This document shows, piece by piece, positions 25,270-34,232 of a DNA stretch of 64,000 nt. The stretch covers positions 62,001 through 126,000 of the forward strand of contig JAFQRZ010000016.1 of the NCBI GenBank assembly GCA_017409825.1, read 5' to 3'. The notes under the pieces were generated by a model. The model worked only from the letters and a program-made list of their open reading frames with translations. It was not told the DNA's origin and searched no databases. Both the position numbers and the translations under genes were made by a program. Source of the stretch: Agathobacter sp. GTDB lineage: Bacteria > Bacillota > Clostridia > Lachnospirales > Lachnospiraceae. Positions within the stretch are counted from its first letter, which is position 1, and each line of letters opens with the position of its first letter.

Positions 25270-26262
25270 CTAGTACAAACTTCCTGAATTTACAATTGGC
25301 TGAGCCTCTTTGTTGCCACAGAGCACAACCAAAAGGTTAGAAACCATCGCTGCTTTTCTTTCCTCATCCAATTCTACTGTATTTTTCTCACTCAGTCGTT
25401 CCAATGCCATCTCTACCATGCCTACTGCACCATCTACGATTAACTTTCTCGCATCTACAACTGCTGCTGCCTGCTGGCGCTGAAGCATTGCTGCTGCGAT
25501 TTCTGGAGCATAAGCTAAGTAGGTAATGCGTGCATCTACGATTTCAAGACCAGCTTCCTGCACGCGAGCCTGAATCTCTTCTTTGATCCGGTTTGCAACC
25601 ACATCACTAGAACCTCTAAGACTTCCATCATCTGCAAGTCCATCACCCGTTGTATCTACATCTGGAGCTGCATCATAAGGGTAAATACGAACAATGTTTC
25701 GAAGTGCACTATCACACTGTAAAGACAAGAATTCTTTGTAATTATCTACGTTAAATGCTGCTTTTGCCGTATCTACCACACGCCACATAACCGCAATACC
25801 GATTTCCACAGGGTTACCTAGGCAGTCATTGATTTTCTGCTTATTATTGCTAAGTGTCATAATCTTAAGACTCATACGATTTCCAGTTTCTACAGCAACT
25901 ACCTTTTCGCTCGTACTTACGTCTCCACTCTGCTTCAAAGATGTATGTGCCGCAGGATTTACTGCTGCACAAAGCGGATTTACAAAATAAAATCCTTCCC
26001 CTTTTAAAGTACCATAATATTCACCGAACAACGTGAGTACCAATGCTTCCTGTGGTTTTAGCACCTTGAGCCCTGCAAAGCAAACACAAATGAAAATAAT
26101 CACGGCAATTGACAGCAGTATTGCCGCAACGCCAACTACACCACCTGCTGTTTCTGACAGGATGATACCTCCAACAAATCCTACTACTGCTAAAATTAAT
26201 CCAACGATTAATATGAGCATCATTGCTAAACCATTCTTTTTATTTGTTAAAACTTTTTCCAT
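25270..26262 (-). CDS. SPFH/prohibitin-domain membrane protein
   Basis: A 330-residue protein with two N-terminal hydrophobic segments (about 12-34 and 40-64). A stomatin/prohibitin (PHB) domain follows: LKVLKPQEALVLTLFGEYYG at about 64-83, then VEIGIAVMWRV, and a helical region ending QRQQAAAVVDARKLIVDGAV. SPFH proteins make ring-like assemblies in membrane microdomains. The gene heads an operon with an Arc-like regulator and a two-helix membrane protein. AAGGAGG lies about 8 nt before the ATG. It is not closely similar to the YdjI-like SPFH proteins at 18-21 kb. Confidence 0.88.
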   Translation of the reverse strand: MEKVLTNKKNGLAMMLILIVGLILAVVGFVGGIILSETAGGVVGVAAILLSIAVIIFICVCFAGLKVLKPQEALVLTLFGEYYGTLKGEGFYFVNPLCAAVNPAAHTSLKQSGDVSTSEKVVAVETGNRMSLKIMTLSNNKQKINDCLGNPVEIGIAVMWRVVDTAKAAFNVDNYKEFLSLQCDSALRNIVRIYPYDAAPDVDTTGDGLADDGSLRGSSDVVANRIKEEIQARVQEAGLEIVDARITYLAYAPEIAAAMLQRQQAAAVVDARKLIVDGAVGMVEMALERLSEKNTVELDEERKAAMVSNLLVVLCGNKEAQPIVNSGSLY

Positions 26263-26295
26263 AAACGATACCTCCTTACTTCTTTTGGTATATTT

Positions 26296-26324
26296 ATGAT
26301 ATCATTTTGATATCAATTCGTCAA
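26296..26324 (-). promoter_or_regulatory. promoter with tandem TGATATCA operator
   Basis: On the minus strand TTGACG (26319-26324) and TATCAT (26296-26301) have a 17-nt spacer. Two copies of the palindrome TGATATCA lie at 26297-26304 and 26308-26315. Their centres are 11 nt apart, one helical turn, and they cover the spacer and -10. This matches how ribbon-helix-helix repressors bind, and one is encoded in the operon. Confidence 0.75.
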
Positions 26325-26351
26325 CTACAAGATATGACTTGTTTGCATACA

Positions 26352-26389
26352 AAAAAGCAATTCCACATCTATATGCAGAATTGCTTTTT
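26352..26389 (-). terminator. intrinsic terminator of GH13 gene
   Basis: AAAAAGCAATTC and GAATTGCTTTTT pair as a 12-bp stem, with a T-run after it on the minus strand. It lies between the amylase gene and the SPFH promoter. Confidence 0.8.
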
Positions 26390-26429
26390 GAATATACGTA
26401 TTTCTTTTACAGTCAGATATAAATACCTA

Positions 26430-28181
26430 TTAATTAAAACTTCTCACCCAGTTCATCAGCGAGCCGTGATGCACATTAATATCTACCGTTCGCTTCATCT
26501 CTTCGGTTACTGGACCATTTTTCGCCATTTTTGCAAGGATACATGCCTGAAGCTCTTCGATAGACATTTCTTCATAAGGCTTATTTAAATCGAGAACCTT
26601 TGGTTCTTTCGCAGTTTCCTCTACTTCTGGAAGTTTCTCTTCCTGCGCCTGTGCAGCTTCTGTCACTTCGTCGAGAACTGATTTCTCTGTAGTTTCTGGT
26701 TCAGACACCTCTTCCACCACAGCTTCTACCGCTGGCTCTGCTTCCTTCATCGGTTCCGCTACAGTCTCAACCACTGGCACTTCCACTTTCGCAGGTGCTT
26801 CTTCTACCACTGTCTCAACCGTTTCAAATTTCCCTTCTACTACATCTGGCACCCAGATTTCACCGGAATTGCCAGCGATTTCTGCCGAGAAGCCACCACC
26901 AGAAACTGTGATTGTCTTGCCAGATAGTACACCTGTATAGGTGCCGTCTGGAACACCTCCATGCATCGTACATGCGTTATCATCGTTATTTACCATTACG
27001 ACTACAGTTGACCCTTCATAGCTTCTAGAGAAGGTATACTGTCTCGTGGTTAGATTCTGCTCTTTGTAATCTCCAAAACTTAAAGCCTTTACCTGCTGAC
27101 GCATATTGCCCAATGCTGTGATAAACTTCAAGTATGCGTTCTCTTCCATCGCAGAAGTCCAATCCTCGTAAATCATCTCTGGACGAAGCGGAGCATCTGC
27201 ATCGGCACCACGACCTTTTTTACCTTCGATACCAAACTCAGAACCATAATAAATGGAAGGCACACCAGGTAAGGTATATAATAAAATATGCACTGGAACA
27301 AAGCCCTTAGGTGTGGAAAGCTTTGACATGATACGCTCTACATCGTGATTATCTACGAAATTGTAAAGCTTGAATACTCCGCCACACATATCATTGAGTC
27401 GCTTTACCGTATGTGCAATTTCAAAGAAATTGTGGTCGTTATATCCAGAGTAAAGTGCTTTATGAAGGTGATAATTCGTTACAGAATGTAAGGTATCTGC
27501 ATTTGCCCAGCGAATGTAATCACCATGGATTACTTCACCCATGAGCCAGAAATCTGGCTTTACTTCATTTGCGGTACGACGAAGTGCTTTCATGAAATCA
27601 AAATCCAATACATCTGCCGCATCCAAACGGATACCGTCCACATCAAATTCGTCTACCCAGAAACGAATTACATCACAGATATAATTGATAACTTCTGGAT
27701 TCTTCTGATTTAGTTTTACGAGCAAGTCGTATCCGCCCCAGTTTTCATATCCGAAACCATCGTTATAGGAATTATTTCCCCAGAAATTCACATTGCAGTA
27801 CCAATCTTTATATCTAGAGTTTTCTCTATTTTCTTTTAAATCTTTAAATGCAAAGAAATCACGACCTGTATGGTTAAATACACCATCAAAGATTACTTTC
27901 ACACCCTGTTTGTGGCACTCTGCCACGAAGTTTTTCAAAGTCTCATTTGTTCCGAGACGGCTATCCAATTTCTTATAATCGGTCGTCTCATACCCATGTC
28001 CTACTGATTCGAACAATGGTCCAATATAAATCGCATTACATCCGATATTTTTAATATGCGAAATCCAAGGTAAGATTTGATTCAATCTCTCCACTGGTTC
28101 TCCGTATTCATTCTGTTTTGGTGCCCCCGTCATTCCAAGGGGATAAATATGATAAAATATTGCCTCATCATACCACGCCAT
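26430..28181 (-). CDS. GH13 alpha-amylase-family enzyme with acidic C-terminal extension
   Basis: A 583-residue cytoplasmic enzyme (no signal peptide). Residues 1-440 form the (beta/alpha)8 GH13 barrel. VIFDGVFNHTG, DGIRLDAADVL (nucleophile Asp), LMGEVIHGD (acid/base Glu) and FVDNHDVERI (third Asp) are all intact, so it should cleave or transfer alpha-glucosidic bonds. After a short beta domain there is a Val/Glu/Pro-rich low-complexity linker (about 450-530), then a 50-residue helical tail (MSIEELQACILAKMAKNGPV). The ATG at 28181 has AGGAGG 8 nt upstream. The neighbour is the branching enzyme, suggesting glycogen turnover. Confidence 0.88.
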   Translation of the reverse strand: MAWYDEAIFYHIYPLGMTGAPKQNEYGEPVERLNQILPWISHIKNIGCNAIYIGPLFESVGHGYETTDYKKLDSRLGTNETLKNFVAECHKQGVKVIFDGVFNHTGRDFFAFKDLKENRENSRYKDWYCNVNFWGNNSYNDGFGYENWGGYDLLVKLNQKNPEVINYICDVIRFWVDEFDVDGIRLDAADVLDFDFMKALRRTANEVKPDFWLMGEVIHGDYIRWANADTLHSVTNYHLHKALYSGYNDHNFFEIAHTVKRLNDMCGGVFKLYNFVDNHDVERIMSKLSTPKGFVPVHILLYTLPGVPSIYYGSEFGIEGKKGRGADADAPLRPEMIYEDWTSAMEENAYLKFITALGNMRQQVKALSFGDYKEQNLTTRQYTFSRSYEGSTVVVMVNNDDNACTMHGGVPDGTYTGVLSGKTITVSGGGFSAEIAGNSGEIWVPDVVEGKFETVETVVEEAPAKVEVPVVETVAEPMKEAEPAVEAVVEEVSEPETTEKSVLDEVTEAAQAQEEKLPEVEETAKEPKVLDLNKPYEEMSIEELQACILAKMAKNGPVTEEMKRTVDINVHHGSLMNWVRSFN

Positions 28182-28249
28182 TTTCAAGTCCTCCTAGTTG
28201 CTGTAATTGAGCATTTTTATAAACACTTCCTATAAAAATACACTTGTAT

Positions 28250-28278
28250 ATCATACACGAAATCCACATGAAAGACAA
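28250..28278 (-). promoter_or_regulatory. promoter of GH13 gene
   Basis: On the minus strand TTGTCT (28273-28278) and TATGAT (28250-28255) have a 17-nt spacer, about 70 nt before the start codon. Confidence 0.6.
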
Positions 28279-28310
28279 CTTGTATTTGCCCATTTTTCCA
28301 AATCACAGTC

Positions 28311-30101
28311 TTACTCTCTTACCAAAAGGTATTCTGCAGAATATGGAGCTAAATGTATCGTAAATACAGGCTCATCTTCATCTAGTACAAGCAATTTTTG
28401 CCCCTCTTTTTCATCGAAATTCTCTTGGCTGCTACTGAAAATTCGTTCCAGTTTCTTTGCATCCTTGACTTCAAATGCATAATCTTCCACCTCTTTGTCT
28501 GAAAAATTGAATATCGCAACGATTCGTTCTTTCAAAGAGGTTCGTTCAAATGCATATACACACTTTTCCTCCTGGTGGCAATCAATCCACTGAAAGCCTG
28601 CCTGCTCATAATCTTTTTGCCACAATGCAGAATGTTCTAGATACAAATGATTTAGTGCCTTCATATAATCATGGAACTCATCGTGGATTGGATACTGCAA
28701 AATATCCCAATCCTGCTCTCGTTTTTCATCCCATTCACGCAACTGACCGATTTCATTTCCCATGAAATTGAGTTTCTTCCCGGGATGGGCATACATATAC
28801 ATATAAAAGGCTCTTGCCTGTGGAAACTTTTCCTCGTATTCTCCACTCATTTTCTGCATAATGGTCGCTTTGCCATGCACCACTTCATCATGTGACAATG
28901 GCAGCAAAAATCTGTCATCATAATAATACATCATAGAAAAGGTCAGCTTATGATAATTCTCGCTACGATATTTTGCATTGATGCGACAATAATCCAATGT
29001 ATCGTTCATCCATCCCATATCCCATTTATAATCAAAGCCCAAACCACCTTCTGCTACAGATTTCGTCACTTTAGGAAATGAAGTCGAATCCTCAGCCGCC
29101 AAAAGAATCGTTGGGTGCATCGCTTTTAAGCCCTGATTCATATAACGCAAAAATTCTACCGCATTTTGATTGACTCCACGTGCTGGATCTCCCTGCCAGT
29201 AAATCGCTCGACTGATGGCATCCATACGTAAACCATCCATATGGAATTCTTCTATCCAATAATTCGCCACTGACTGCAGAAAGCTACGCACTTCTCCGCG
29301 CGAATGCATGAAATTGCAGCTCCCCCATTCACTGACACCTACTGCACTATGTGGATACTCAAACAATGCCGAGCCATCATAATTTGCCAAGCCATAATCA
29401 TCCACGGCAAAGTGCACAGGAACGAAATCCATGATGACACCGATTCCATTTTGGTGACATTTATCTACAAAATACTTAAGCTGTTCCGCCGTTCCATATC
29501 TTGATGTAGGACTAAAGAAGCCTGTGCTTTGATATCCCCAGGATTCATCACATGGGTACTCATTGAGTGGCATAATCTCCAAATAGTTGTAGCCCATTTC
29601 CTTCAAATATGGAATCAAAATATCTGCCATTTCCGCATAGCTATACCATGCATCACTTTCCTCCGATGGCTTACGGAACGAACCGAAATGTACCTCATAA
29701 ATATTAAGTGGCTTATCTTTGCAGTCACTTCGTTTTGCCATCCATGCATCATCGGAAAATACATATCGCATTTCTCGTATGATAGAGGCATTGTTTGGAC
29801 GAAGCTCCATTCCAAACCCATACGGATCACAATGATCCAAACAGCGACCGTCCCGCCCATAAATACGATACTTGTACATCATCCCTGCTTTTGCCTCTGC
29901 AACCTTAATTTCCCAGAAATTCCCATCATGAACTCTGTTCATCTTCTGTTCCTGCCATCCGTTGAATTCTCCAATCAAAGAAATCCCTACCGCATTTGGG
30001 GCAAAAGTACGAAATACGACTCCTCCATCTGGCTCCACATGTGCTCCAAGATATTTGTGTGCATCAAATATTTTTCCCGTATAAAATCCGTAAAAATCCA
30101 T
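28311..30101 (-). CDS. glgB: 1,4-alpha-glucan branching enzyme
   Basis: A 596-residue GH13 enzyme with an N-terminal CBM48-like domain (FRTFAPNAVGISLIGEFNGW). The catalytic barrel has MDGLRMDAISRA (nucleophile Asp), LAAEDSTSFP (acid/base Glu) and LPLSHDEVVHGK (third Asp), which is the branching-enzyme signature. It makes alpha-1,6 branches in glycogen. The length is normal for short GlgB forms. The start at 30101 is preferred because GGAGG lies inside the extended reading frame, 5 nt upstream of this ATG. Confidence 0.93.
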   Translation of the reverse strand: MDFYGFYTGKIFDAHKYLGAHVEPDGGVVFRTFAPNAVGISLIGEFNGWQEQKMNRVHDGNFWEIKVAEAKAGMMYKYRIYGRDGRCLDHCDPYGFGMELRPNNASIIREMRYVFSDDAWMAKRSDCKDKPLNIYEVHFGSFRKPSEESDAWYSYAEMADILIPYLKEMGYNYLEIMPLNEYPCDESWGYQSTGFFSPTSRYGTAEQLKYFVDKCHQNGIGVIMDFVPVHFAVDDYGLANYDGSALFEYPHSAVGVSEWGSCNFMHSRGEVRSFLQSVANYWIEEFHMDGLRMDAISRAIYWQGDPARGVNQNAVEFLRYMNQGLKAMHPTILLAAEDSTSFPKVTKSVAEGGLGFDYKWDMGWMNDTLDYCRINAKYRSENYHKLTFSMMYYYDDRFLLPLSHDEVVHGKATIMQKMSGEYEEKFPQARAFYMYMYAHPGKKLNFMGNEIGQLREWDEKREQDWDILQYPIHDEFHDYMKALNHLYLEHSALWQKDYEQAGFQWIDCHQEEKCVYAFERTSLKERIVAIFNFSDKEVEDYAFEVKDAKKLERIFSSSQENFDEKEGQKLLVLDEDEPVFTIHLAPYSAEYLLVRE

Positions 30102-30182
30102 TTCTTCCTCCAAAATAATAGACATTAGTTGTTTTTCTCGTTATACTATATGTAACAAATTTATCACGAAATATCCACCAAC

Positions 30183-30230
30183 GATTTCCGACAAAAGACG
30201 GATAACCAACGATAGTTGGAAATCGTCGGT
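30183..30230. repeat. nested inverted repeats upstream of the TetR-like remnant
   Basis: ACGATTTCC and GGAAATCGT are 9-bp inverted arms enclosing the smaller inverted repeat CCAAC-gata-GTTGG. They lie just before the TetR-like start on the plus strand and could be the remains of its operator. No promoter was identified. Confidence 0.45.
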
Positions 30231-30245
30231 TTCTGAGGTAAACAC

Positions 30246-30392
30246 ATGGACATCCGAATCGAGAAAACACAAAAAGCAATCAAAAATGCCTTCATGGAGC
30301 CCATTATGCATATATCAATAACCCACACATTCCACCAGAACGACTGATTTCTATTATCGAAAATATCGTAAGGACCTTGCAACCGCTCTACT
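30246..30392 (+). pseudogene. degraded TetR-family regulator
   Basis: The ATG at 30246 opens MDIRIEKTQKAIKNAFME, the typical first helix of a TetR regulator. The rest of the HTH is missing. A shifted frame from about 30306 then reads AYINNPHIPPERLISIIENI and stops, resembling the C-terminal half of such proteins. It is therefore probably a regulator with an internal deletion and frameshift. Identification rests on these two short pieces, so another origin is possible. Confidence 0.45.
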
Positions 30393-30394
30393 AA

Positions 30395-30420
30395 AAAGCG
30401 GGGACAAAAGTCCCCGCTTT
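30395..30420 (-). terminator. intrinsic terminator of nad operon
   Basis: AAAGCGGGGAC and GTCCCCGCTTT form a perfect 11-bp stem with a 4-nt loop and a T-run on the minus strand. It lies 4 nt after the niaR stop. Confidence 0.9.
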
Positions 30421-30423
30421 CTT

Positions 30424-30969
30424 TTAGCTCCAGAAATCCACTGGCTCATAATCCTGTAACTTTGCCAAAAAACCTTTTTCCTCCAGTTCCTTTTGTATCA
30501 TATCTAGAACCTGTTCATCCTCTGCCACAATGGTATGATAATGATAATTTGAAGTTAGATTCATGAGATTCGTTGATTTTCCAGTTGAAATATCTTCCAT
30601 ATATTTGCGTACATCTCTACGTGATTTGATATTCATTTCTGCTTTGATAACACCATAAACCTTATGATATACAAATACATCCTCTACTTTTGCACCATAA
30701 TCAACATAAAGATTGAGTTCTTCTTCCACCTGCTCATTCGTATGAATTACCTTAAACACACGACTCGCTTTTGAGGCTTCTTGCATAACATATCCACGAT
30801 TCGTTGCAATAATGTCGAATCCATTTGCACGAAGTAATGCAATATCCTGCACCACCACCTGTCTGCTCACCTCAAACTTCTTTGCTAAGTCTGTTCCGGC
30901 TACAGGAGTTGTACTTTCGTTCAAAATATTTCGAATCTGTTCTCTTCTTTCCTGTCCACTAAGTGCCAT
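30424..30969 (-). CDS. niaR: NAD biosynthesis repressor NiaR
   Basis: A 181-residue protein with an N-terminal winged HTH (RREQIRNILNESTTPVAGTD, then KKFEVSRQVVVQDIALLRAN) and a C-terminal 3H domain with conserved histidines (VFVYHKVYG; TSNYHYHTIV). NiaR binds nicotinic acid and represses NAD synthesis and niacin uptake genes. It is the last gene of nadA-nadB-nadC-niaR, 15 nt after nadC. It probably binds the promoter at 34111-34139, giving feedback control of its own operon. Confidence 0.92.
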   Translation of the reverse strand: MALSGQERREQIRNILNESTTPVAGTDLAKKFEVSRQVVVQDIALLRANGFDIIATNRGYVMQEASKASRVFKVIHTNEQVEEELNLYVDYGAKVEDVFVYHKVYGVIKAEMNIKSRRDVRKYMEDISTGKSTNLMNLTSNYHYHTIVAEDEQVLDMIQKELEEKGFLAKLQDYEPVDFWS

Positions 30970-30984
30970 TTCGAGATACCTTTC

Positions 30985-31839
30985 TTATACTGCGTGTAAA
31001 TTTTTTAGTGAAATATCCATAATTGGTGCAGAATGTGTCAATGCACCACTTGATATATAGTCTACACCAAGATCCGTAAGTTTTGCAATATTTTCTCGTG
31101 TAACATTTCCAGAAACCTCAACTTCTGCTCTTCCAGCGATAAACTCCAGTGCCTCCTTCAACTGTTCATGGTTCATGTTATCTAACATGATAATGTCTGC
31201 ACCTGCCTCTACCGCTTCCTTCACCATTTCAAGTGACTCTACTTCTACTTCAATCTTTCGTACAAATGGTGCATATTCCTTTGCCATTCTAATCGCTTCT
31301 TTCACACCTCCTGCTGCTCCAATGTGATTATCCTTTAGCAACACCCCATCGGACAGATTATATCTGTGGTTATTTCCACCACCTGTTCTTACCGCATATT
31401 TTTCGAAAATACGATTGTTTGGTGTTGTCTTTCTTGTGTCCAACAATTTTGTATTCGAACCATTCAAAAGTTCAGCTACCTGATGTGTATATGTAGCGAT
31501 TCCACTCATTCTCTGCAGGTAATTCAGTGCAGTACGTTCACCACATAAAAGTACGCGAATATCCCCACGCAATTTTCCCATAAGCTGCCCTGCTTTTACT
31601 TCTTCACCATCCTCAACATAAAATTCTGCCGTTGTTGCATCATCCAGCAATGTGAATACTCTCTCAAACACCTGTAATCCACAAACAACCCCATCCTGTT
31701 TACAAATCAAGTCCACCTCACCTAACTGCTGTTTTTTCATTACGCAATTAGAAGATACATCCTCACTTGAAATATCTTCTTTTAAAGCACTTAAAATCAG
31801 CGGGTCCACATTTAATCTTAAAGTTACCTGGTCGAACAT
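30985..31839 (-). CDS. nadC: nicotinate-nucleotide pyrophosphorylase (carboxylating)
   Basis: A 284-residue protein of usual length. The family blocks ALNYLQRMSGIATYTHQVAE, LLDTRKTTPNNRIFEKYAVR, GGGNNHRYNLSDGVLLKDNH and VEVESLEMVKEAVEAGADII are all present. It converts quinolinate and PRPP to nicotinate mononucleotide. It is 41 nt after nadB and 15 nt before niaR in the same operon. Confidence 0.95.
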   Translation of the reverse strand: MFDQVTLRLNVDPLILSALKEDISSEDVSSNCVMKKQQLGEVDLICKQDGVVCGLQVFERVFTLLDDATTAEFYVEDGEEVKAGQLMGKLRGDIRVLLCGERTALNYLQRMSGIATYTHQVAELLNGSNTKLLDTRKTTPNNRIFEKYAVRTGGGNNHRYNLSDGVLLKDNHIGAAGGVKEAIRMAKEYAPFVRKIEVEVESLEMVKEAVEAGADIIMLDNMNHEQLKEALEFIAGRAEVEVSGNVTRENIAKLTDLGVDYISSGALTHSAPIMDISLKNLHAV

Positions 31840-31880
31840 ATTTATCTCCTCTTTTCTATTATATTATTTTTAGCTATTTC

Positions 31881-33170
31881 TTAATCCTTAGTTGTATGTA
31901 ACACTTGTTCTAAAACCAATTTTCGGTATTCTTGCTGCAATGCTTCGACATTCTTATAGTGGTCCAAATCTACTGTGTCCCAAGCCTTTTCGTTCTTCGG
32001 TACTATAACATCATCCATCTGCTCCGCAATATGAAGTGCTGCACGTTTTGCAAACACCAGGCTTTCTAGCAATGAATTACTCGCCAAACGATTTTTCCCA
32101 TGCACACCATTGCATGCAGCTTCGCCAATGGCATATAGCTGTTGCATGCTTGTCTTGCTATCATGATCCACCTGAATGCCCCCCATAAAATAATGTTGAG
32201 CTGGAACAACCGGAATACATTCTTTTGTCACATCATACCCCATTTTCCTACAATACTCAACAATGTTTGGGAAGTGTTCCTCTAATTCCTGTTTTGGGAT
32301 TGGCCGTAAATCCTCCCAAACATATTCTGTTTTATCCTTTTCCATTTGCTTCCATATCTCCTTTGTAAGCAAATCTCTTGGAAGCAACTCGTCAACAAAG
32401 CGGTTTCCAGCTTTATCTCGGAGTACAGCGCCCTCTCCGCGTACCGATTCCGAAATCAGAAAACTTCTATCATCTTTTGCGTAAAAGGTAGTTGGATGAA
32501 TTTGCACATACTCCATATCTTTTAATGAAATCCCATGCTTGATGGCGATTGCATGTGCATCTCCCGTTATATGTTTAAAATTTGTAGAATGGGCATATAG
32601 TCCGCCAATTCCCCCCGTAGCCATTACGGTAACCTGTGCTTCAATCACAGCAATGCTACCGTCTTCTTTTTGAACCACAGCTCCATAGCAAACATTATCT
32701 TCTTCCACAATATCGAGCATAGTTGTATGCTCTAAAATCACAATATTTTTTTGTTGTCTCACTTTGGCAAGCAAGGTACTTGTAATCTCCTTCCCCGTTG
32801 TATCTTCGTGATACAAAATTCTCTTTTGGGAATGCGCACCTTCTTTGGTAAAAGCGAGTTCTCCATTTTTTTCTCTTTGAAAATTTGCCCCATACGAAAT
32901 CAAATCATCTACGACATCCCTTGATGAACGAATCATGATTTCTACCGTAGACTTATCATTTTCATAATGCCCTGCCTTTAATGTATCATCAAAGAAGGCA
33001 GCAAAATCGGACTCATCTCTTAGCATACAGATTCCACCCTGTGCCAAAAATGAGTCACTTTGTTCTATCTCTGATTTTGTAATGATTAAAATCTGCTTAT
33101 CTTTTGGAAGATGTAATGCACAATACAGTCCTGCACAGCCACTCCCTACAATCAATATATCTGTTTTCAT
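31881..33170 (-). CDS. nadB: L-aspartate oxidase, short form
   Basis: A 429-residue flavoprotein. The FAD-binding Rossmann motif is at the N-terminus (IVGSGCAGLYCALHL), with FLAQGGICM, the active-site region HPTTFYAKDDRSFLISESVR and GGIQVDHDSKTSM further on. It oxidises aspartate to iminoaspartate for quinolinate synthesis, usually with fumarate as acceptor in anaerobes. Most NadB proteins are about 510-540 residues; this one lacks the C-terminal helical domain. It follows nadA by 4 nt. Confidence 0.92.
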   Translation of the reverse strand: MKTDILIVGSGCAGLYCALHLPKDKQILIITKSEIEQSDSFLAQGGICMLRDESDFAAFFDDTLKAGHYENDKSTVEIMIRSSRDVVDDLISYGANFQREKNGELAFTKEGAHSQKRILYHEDTTGKEITSTLLAKVRQQKNIVILEHTTMLDIVEEDNVCYGAVVQKEDGSIAVIEAQVTVMATGGIGGLYAHSTNFKHITGDAHAIAIKHGISLKDMEYVQIHPTTFYAKDDRSFLISESVRGEGAVLRDKAGNRFVDELLPRDLLTKEIWKQMEKDKTEYVWEDLRPIPKQELEEHFPNIVEYCRKMGYDVTKECIPVVPAQHYFMGGIQVDHDSKTSMQQLYAIGEAACNGVHGKNRLASNSLLESLVFAKRAALHIAEQMDDVIVPKNEKAWDTVDLDHYKNVEALQQEYRKLVLEQVLHTTKD

Positions 33171-33174
33171 TTTC

Positions 33175-34074
33175 CTACTTCGCCAGCTCTAACATCCGTT
33201 CCAACGGACGTAATGCACTCTTTCTCATTTTATCTGGAACTTTTACGACATTAGTTTCGTGCTCTAATACATCTAGTACTTTTTCCAATGTTATCATTTT
33301 CATATCTGCACAAATCGGTGGTTGTCGCAAGGTATAAAAGGATTTTTCTGGATTTTGTTTTTTCAATTCATAACACACACCGATTTCTGTCCCAATGATA
33401 TATTCATTTCCGTCATCCTTTGAAACGTAATCTATAATACCTGAGGTACTTCCTATGTAATCTGCTTCGGCAAGCACCTCTTTTTTACATTCTGGATGCA
33501 CTAAAAACTTTGCCTTTGGATATTTTTGCTTTGCATCTAAAACTTCCTGCTTCGTCATCGCAGCATGAATTGGACAATACCCCTCATTCAAAATCACATT
33601 TTTCTCTGGAACCTGTTCCTTTACATAGCTTCCTAAATTTCCATCTGGAATAAAATAAATGTTTTGGTTTGGAAGGGCTTTTACAACCTTTATTGCATTT
33701 GCAGAAGTAACACAAACATCTGCGCATGCTTTCACTTCTGCAGTGGAATTAATATAACAGACCACCGCTATATCATCATATTCAGCACGAAGCTTGTCTA
33801 TTTTTTGATAATCAACCATGTGTGCCATCGCACAGTCCGCCGCTTTATCCGGCATTAAGACTTTTTTCTCTGGATTCATAATCGCTGCACTTTCTCCCAT
33901 AAAGGCCACGCCGCAAAAAACAATGATTTTTGCATCCGTATCTTTCGCTATCTTGCTCAAATAGAAAGAATCTCCCACATAATCCGCAATCTCCTGTACG
34001 TCGTCCGGGACATAGTAATGGGCCAAAATAACAGCATTCTTCTCTTTCTTTAACCAGTTAATCTTATCCATCAT
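33175..34074 (-). CDS. nadA: quinolinate synthase
   Basis: A 299-residue protein with the NadA blocks VILAHYYVPDDVQEIADYVG, FCGVAFMGESA, CYINSTAEVKACADVCVTSA and VHPECKKEV. The cysteines needed for the [4Fe-4S] cluster are in FCGV, near CVTS, and in the C-terminal QPPICADMK. It condenses iminoaspartate with dihydroxyacetone phosphate. It heads the nad operon; the promoter and NiaR-like site are 37 nt upstream. Confidence 0.95.
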   Translation of the reverse strand: MMDKINWLKKEKNAVILAHYYVPDDVQEIADYVGDSFYLSKIAKDTDAKIIVFCGVAFMGESAAIMNPEKKVLMPDKAADCAMAHMVDYQKIDKLRAEYDDIAVVCYINSTAEVKACADVCVTSANAIKVVKALPNQNIYFIPDGNLGSYVKEQVPEKNVILNEGYCPIHAAMTKQEVLDAKQKYPKAKFLVHPECKKEVLAEADYIGSTSGIIDYVSKDDGNEYIIGTEIGVCYELKKQNPEKSFYTLRQPPICADMKMITLEKVLDVLEHETNVVKVPDKMRKSALRPLERMLELAK

Positions 34075-34110
34075 CTACCTTGTATCCTCCATCTAATATC
34101 GACAACAGGC

Positions 34111-34145
34111 ATTATAGCACCTTTGTTTACATGTGACAAGACAGT
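34111..34145 (-). promoter_or_regulatory. nadA promoter with NiaR-like operator
   Basis: On the minus strand TTGTCA (34134-34139) and TATAAT (34111-34116) are 17 nt apart. The sequence TGTCTTGTCACATGTAAACA, covering the -35 and part of the spacer, resembles NiaR/YrxA sites upstream of Bacillus nad genes. NiaR is encoded at the end of this operon. Confidence 0.7.
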
Positions 34146-34175
34146 TGCTCTATTTTTTGTAAAGTTTAGTGTAAA

Positions 34176-34205
34176 AAAAGACCTGAGTAAATACTCAGGT
34201 CTTTT
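34176..34205 (-). terminator. intrinsic terminator after UPF0210 gene
   Basis: AAAGACCTGAGT and ACTCAGGTCTTT pair over 12 bp, followed by a T-run on the minus strand. It ends the polA-to-UPF0210 run. Confidence 0.9.
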
Positions 34206-34232
34206 GCATCCCGTTCATTTATAGCTAACACT

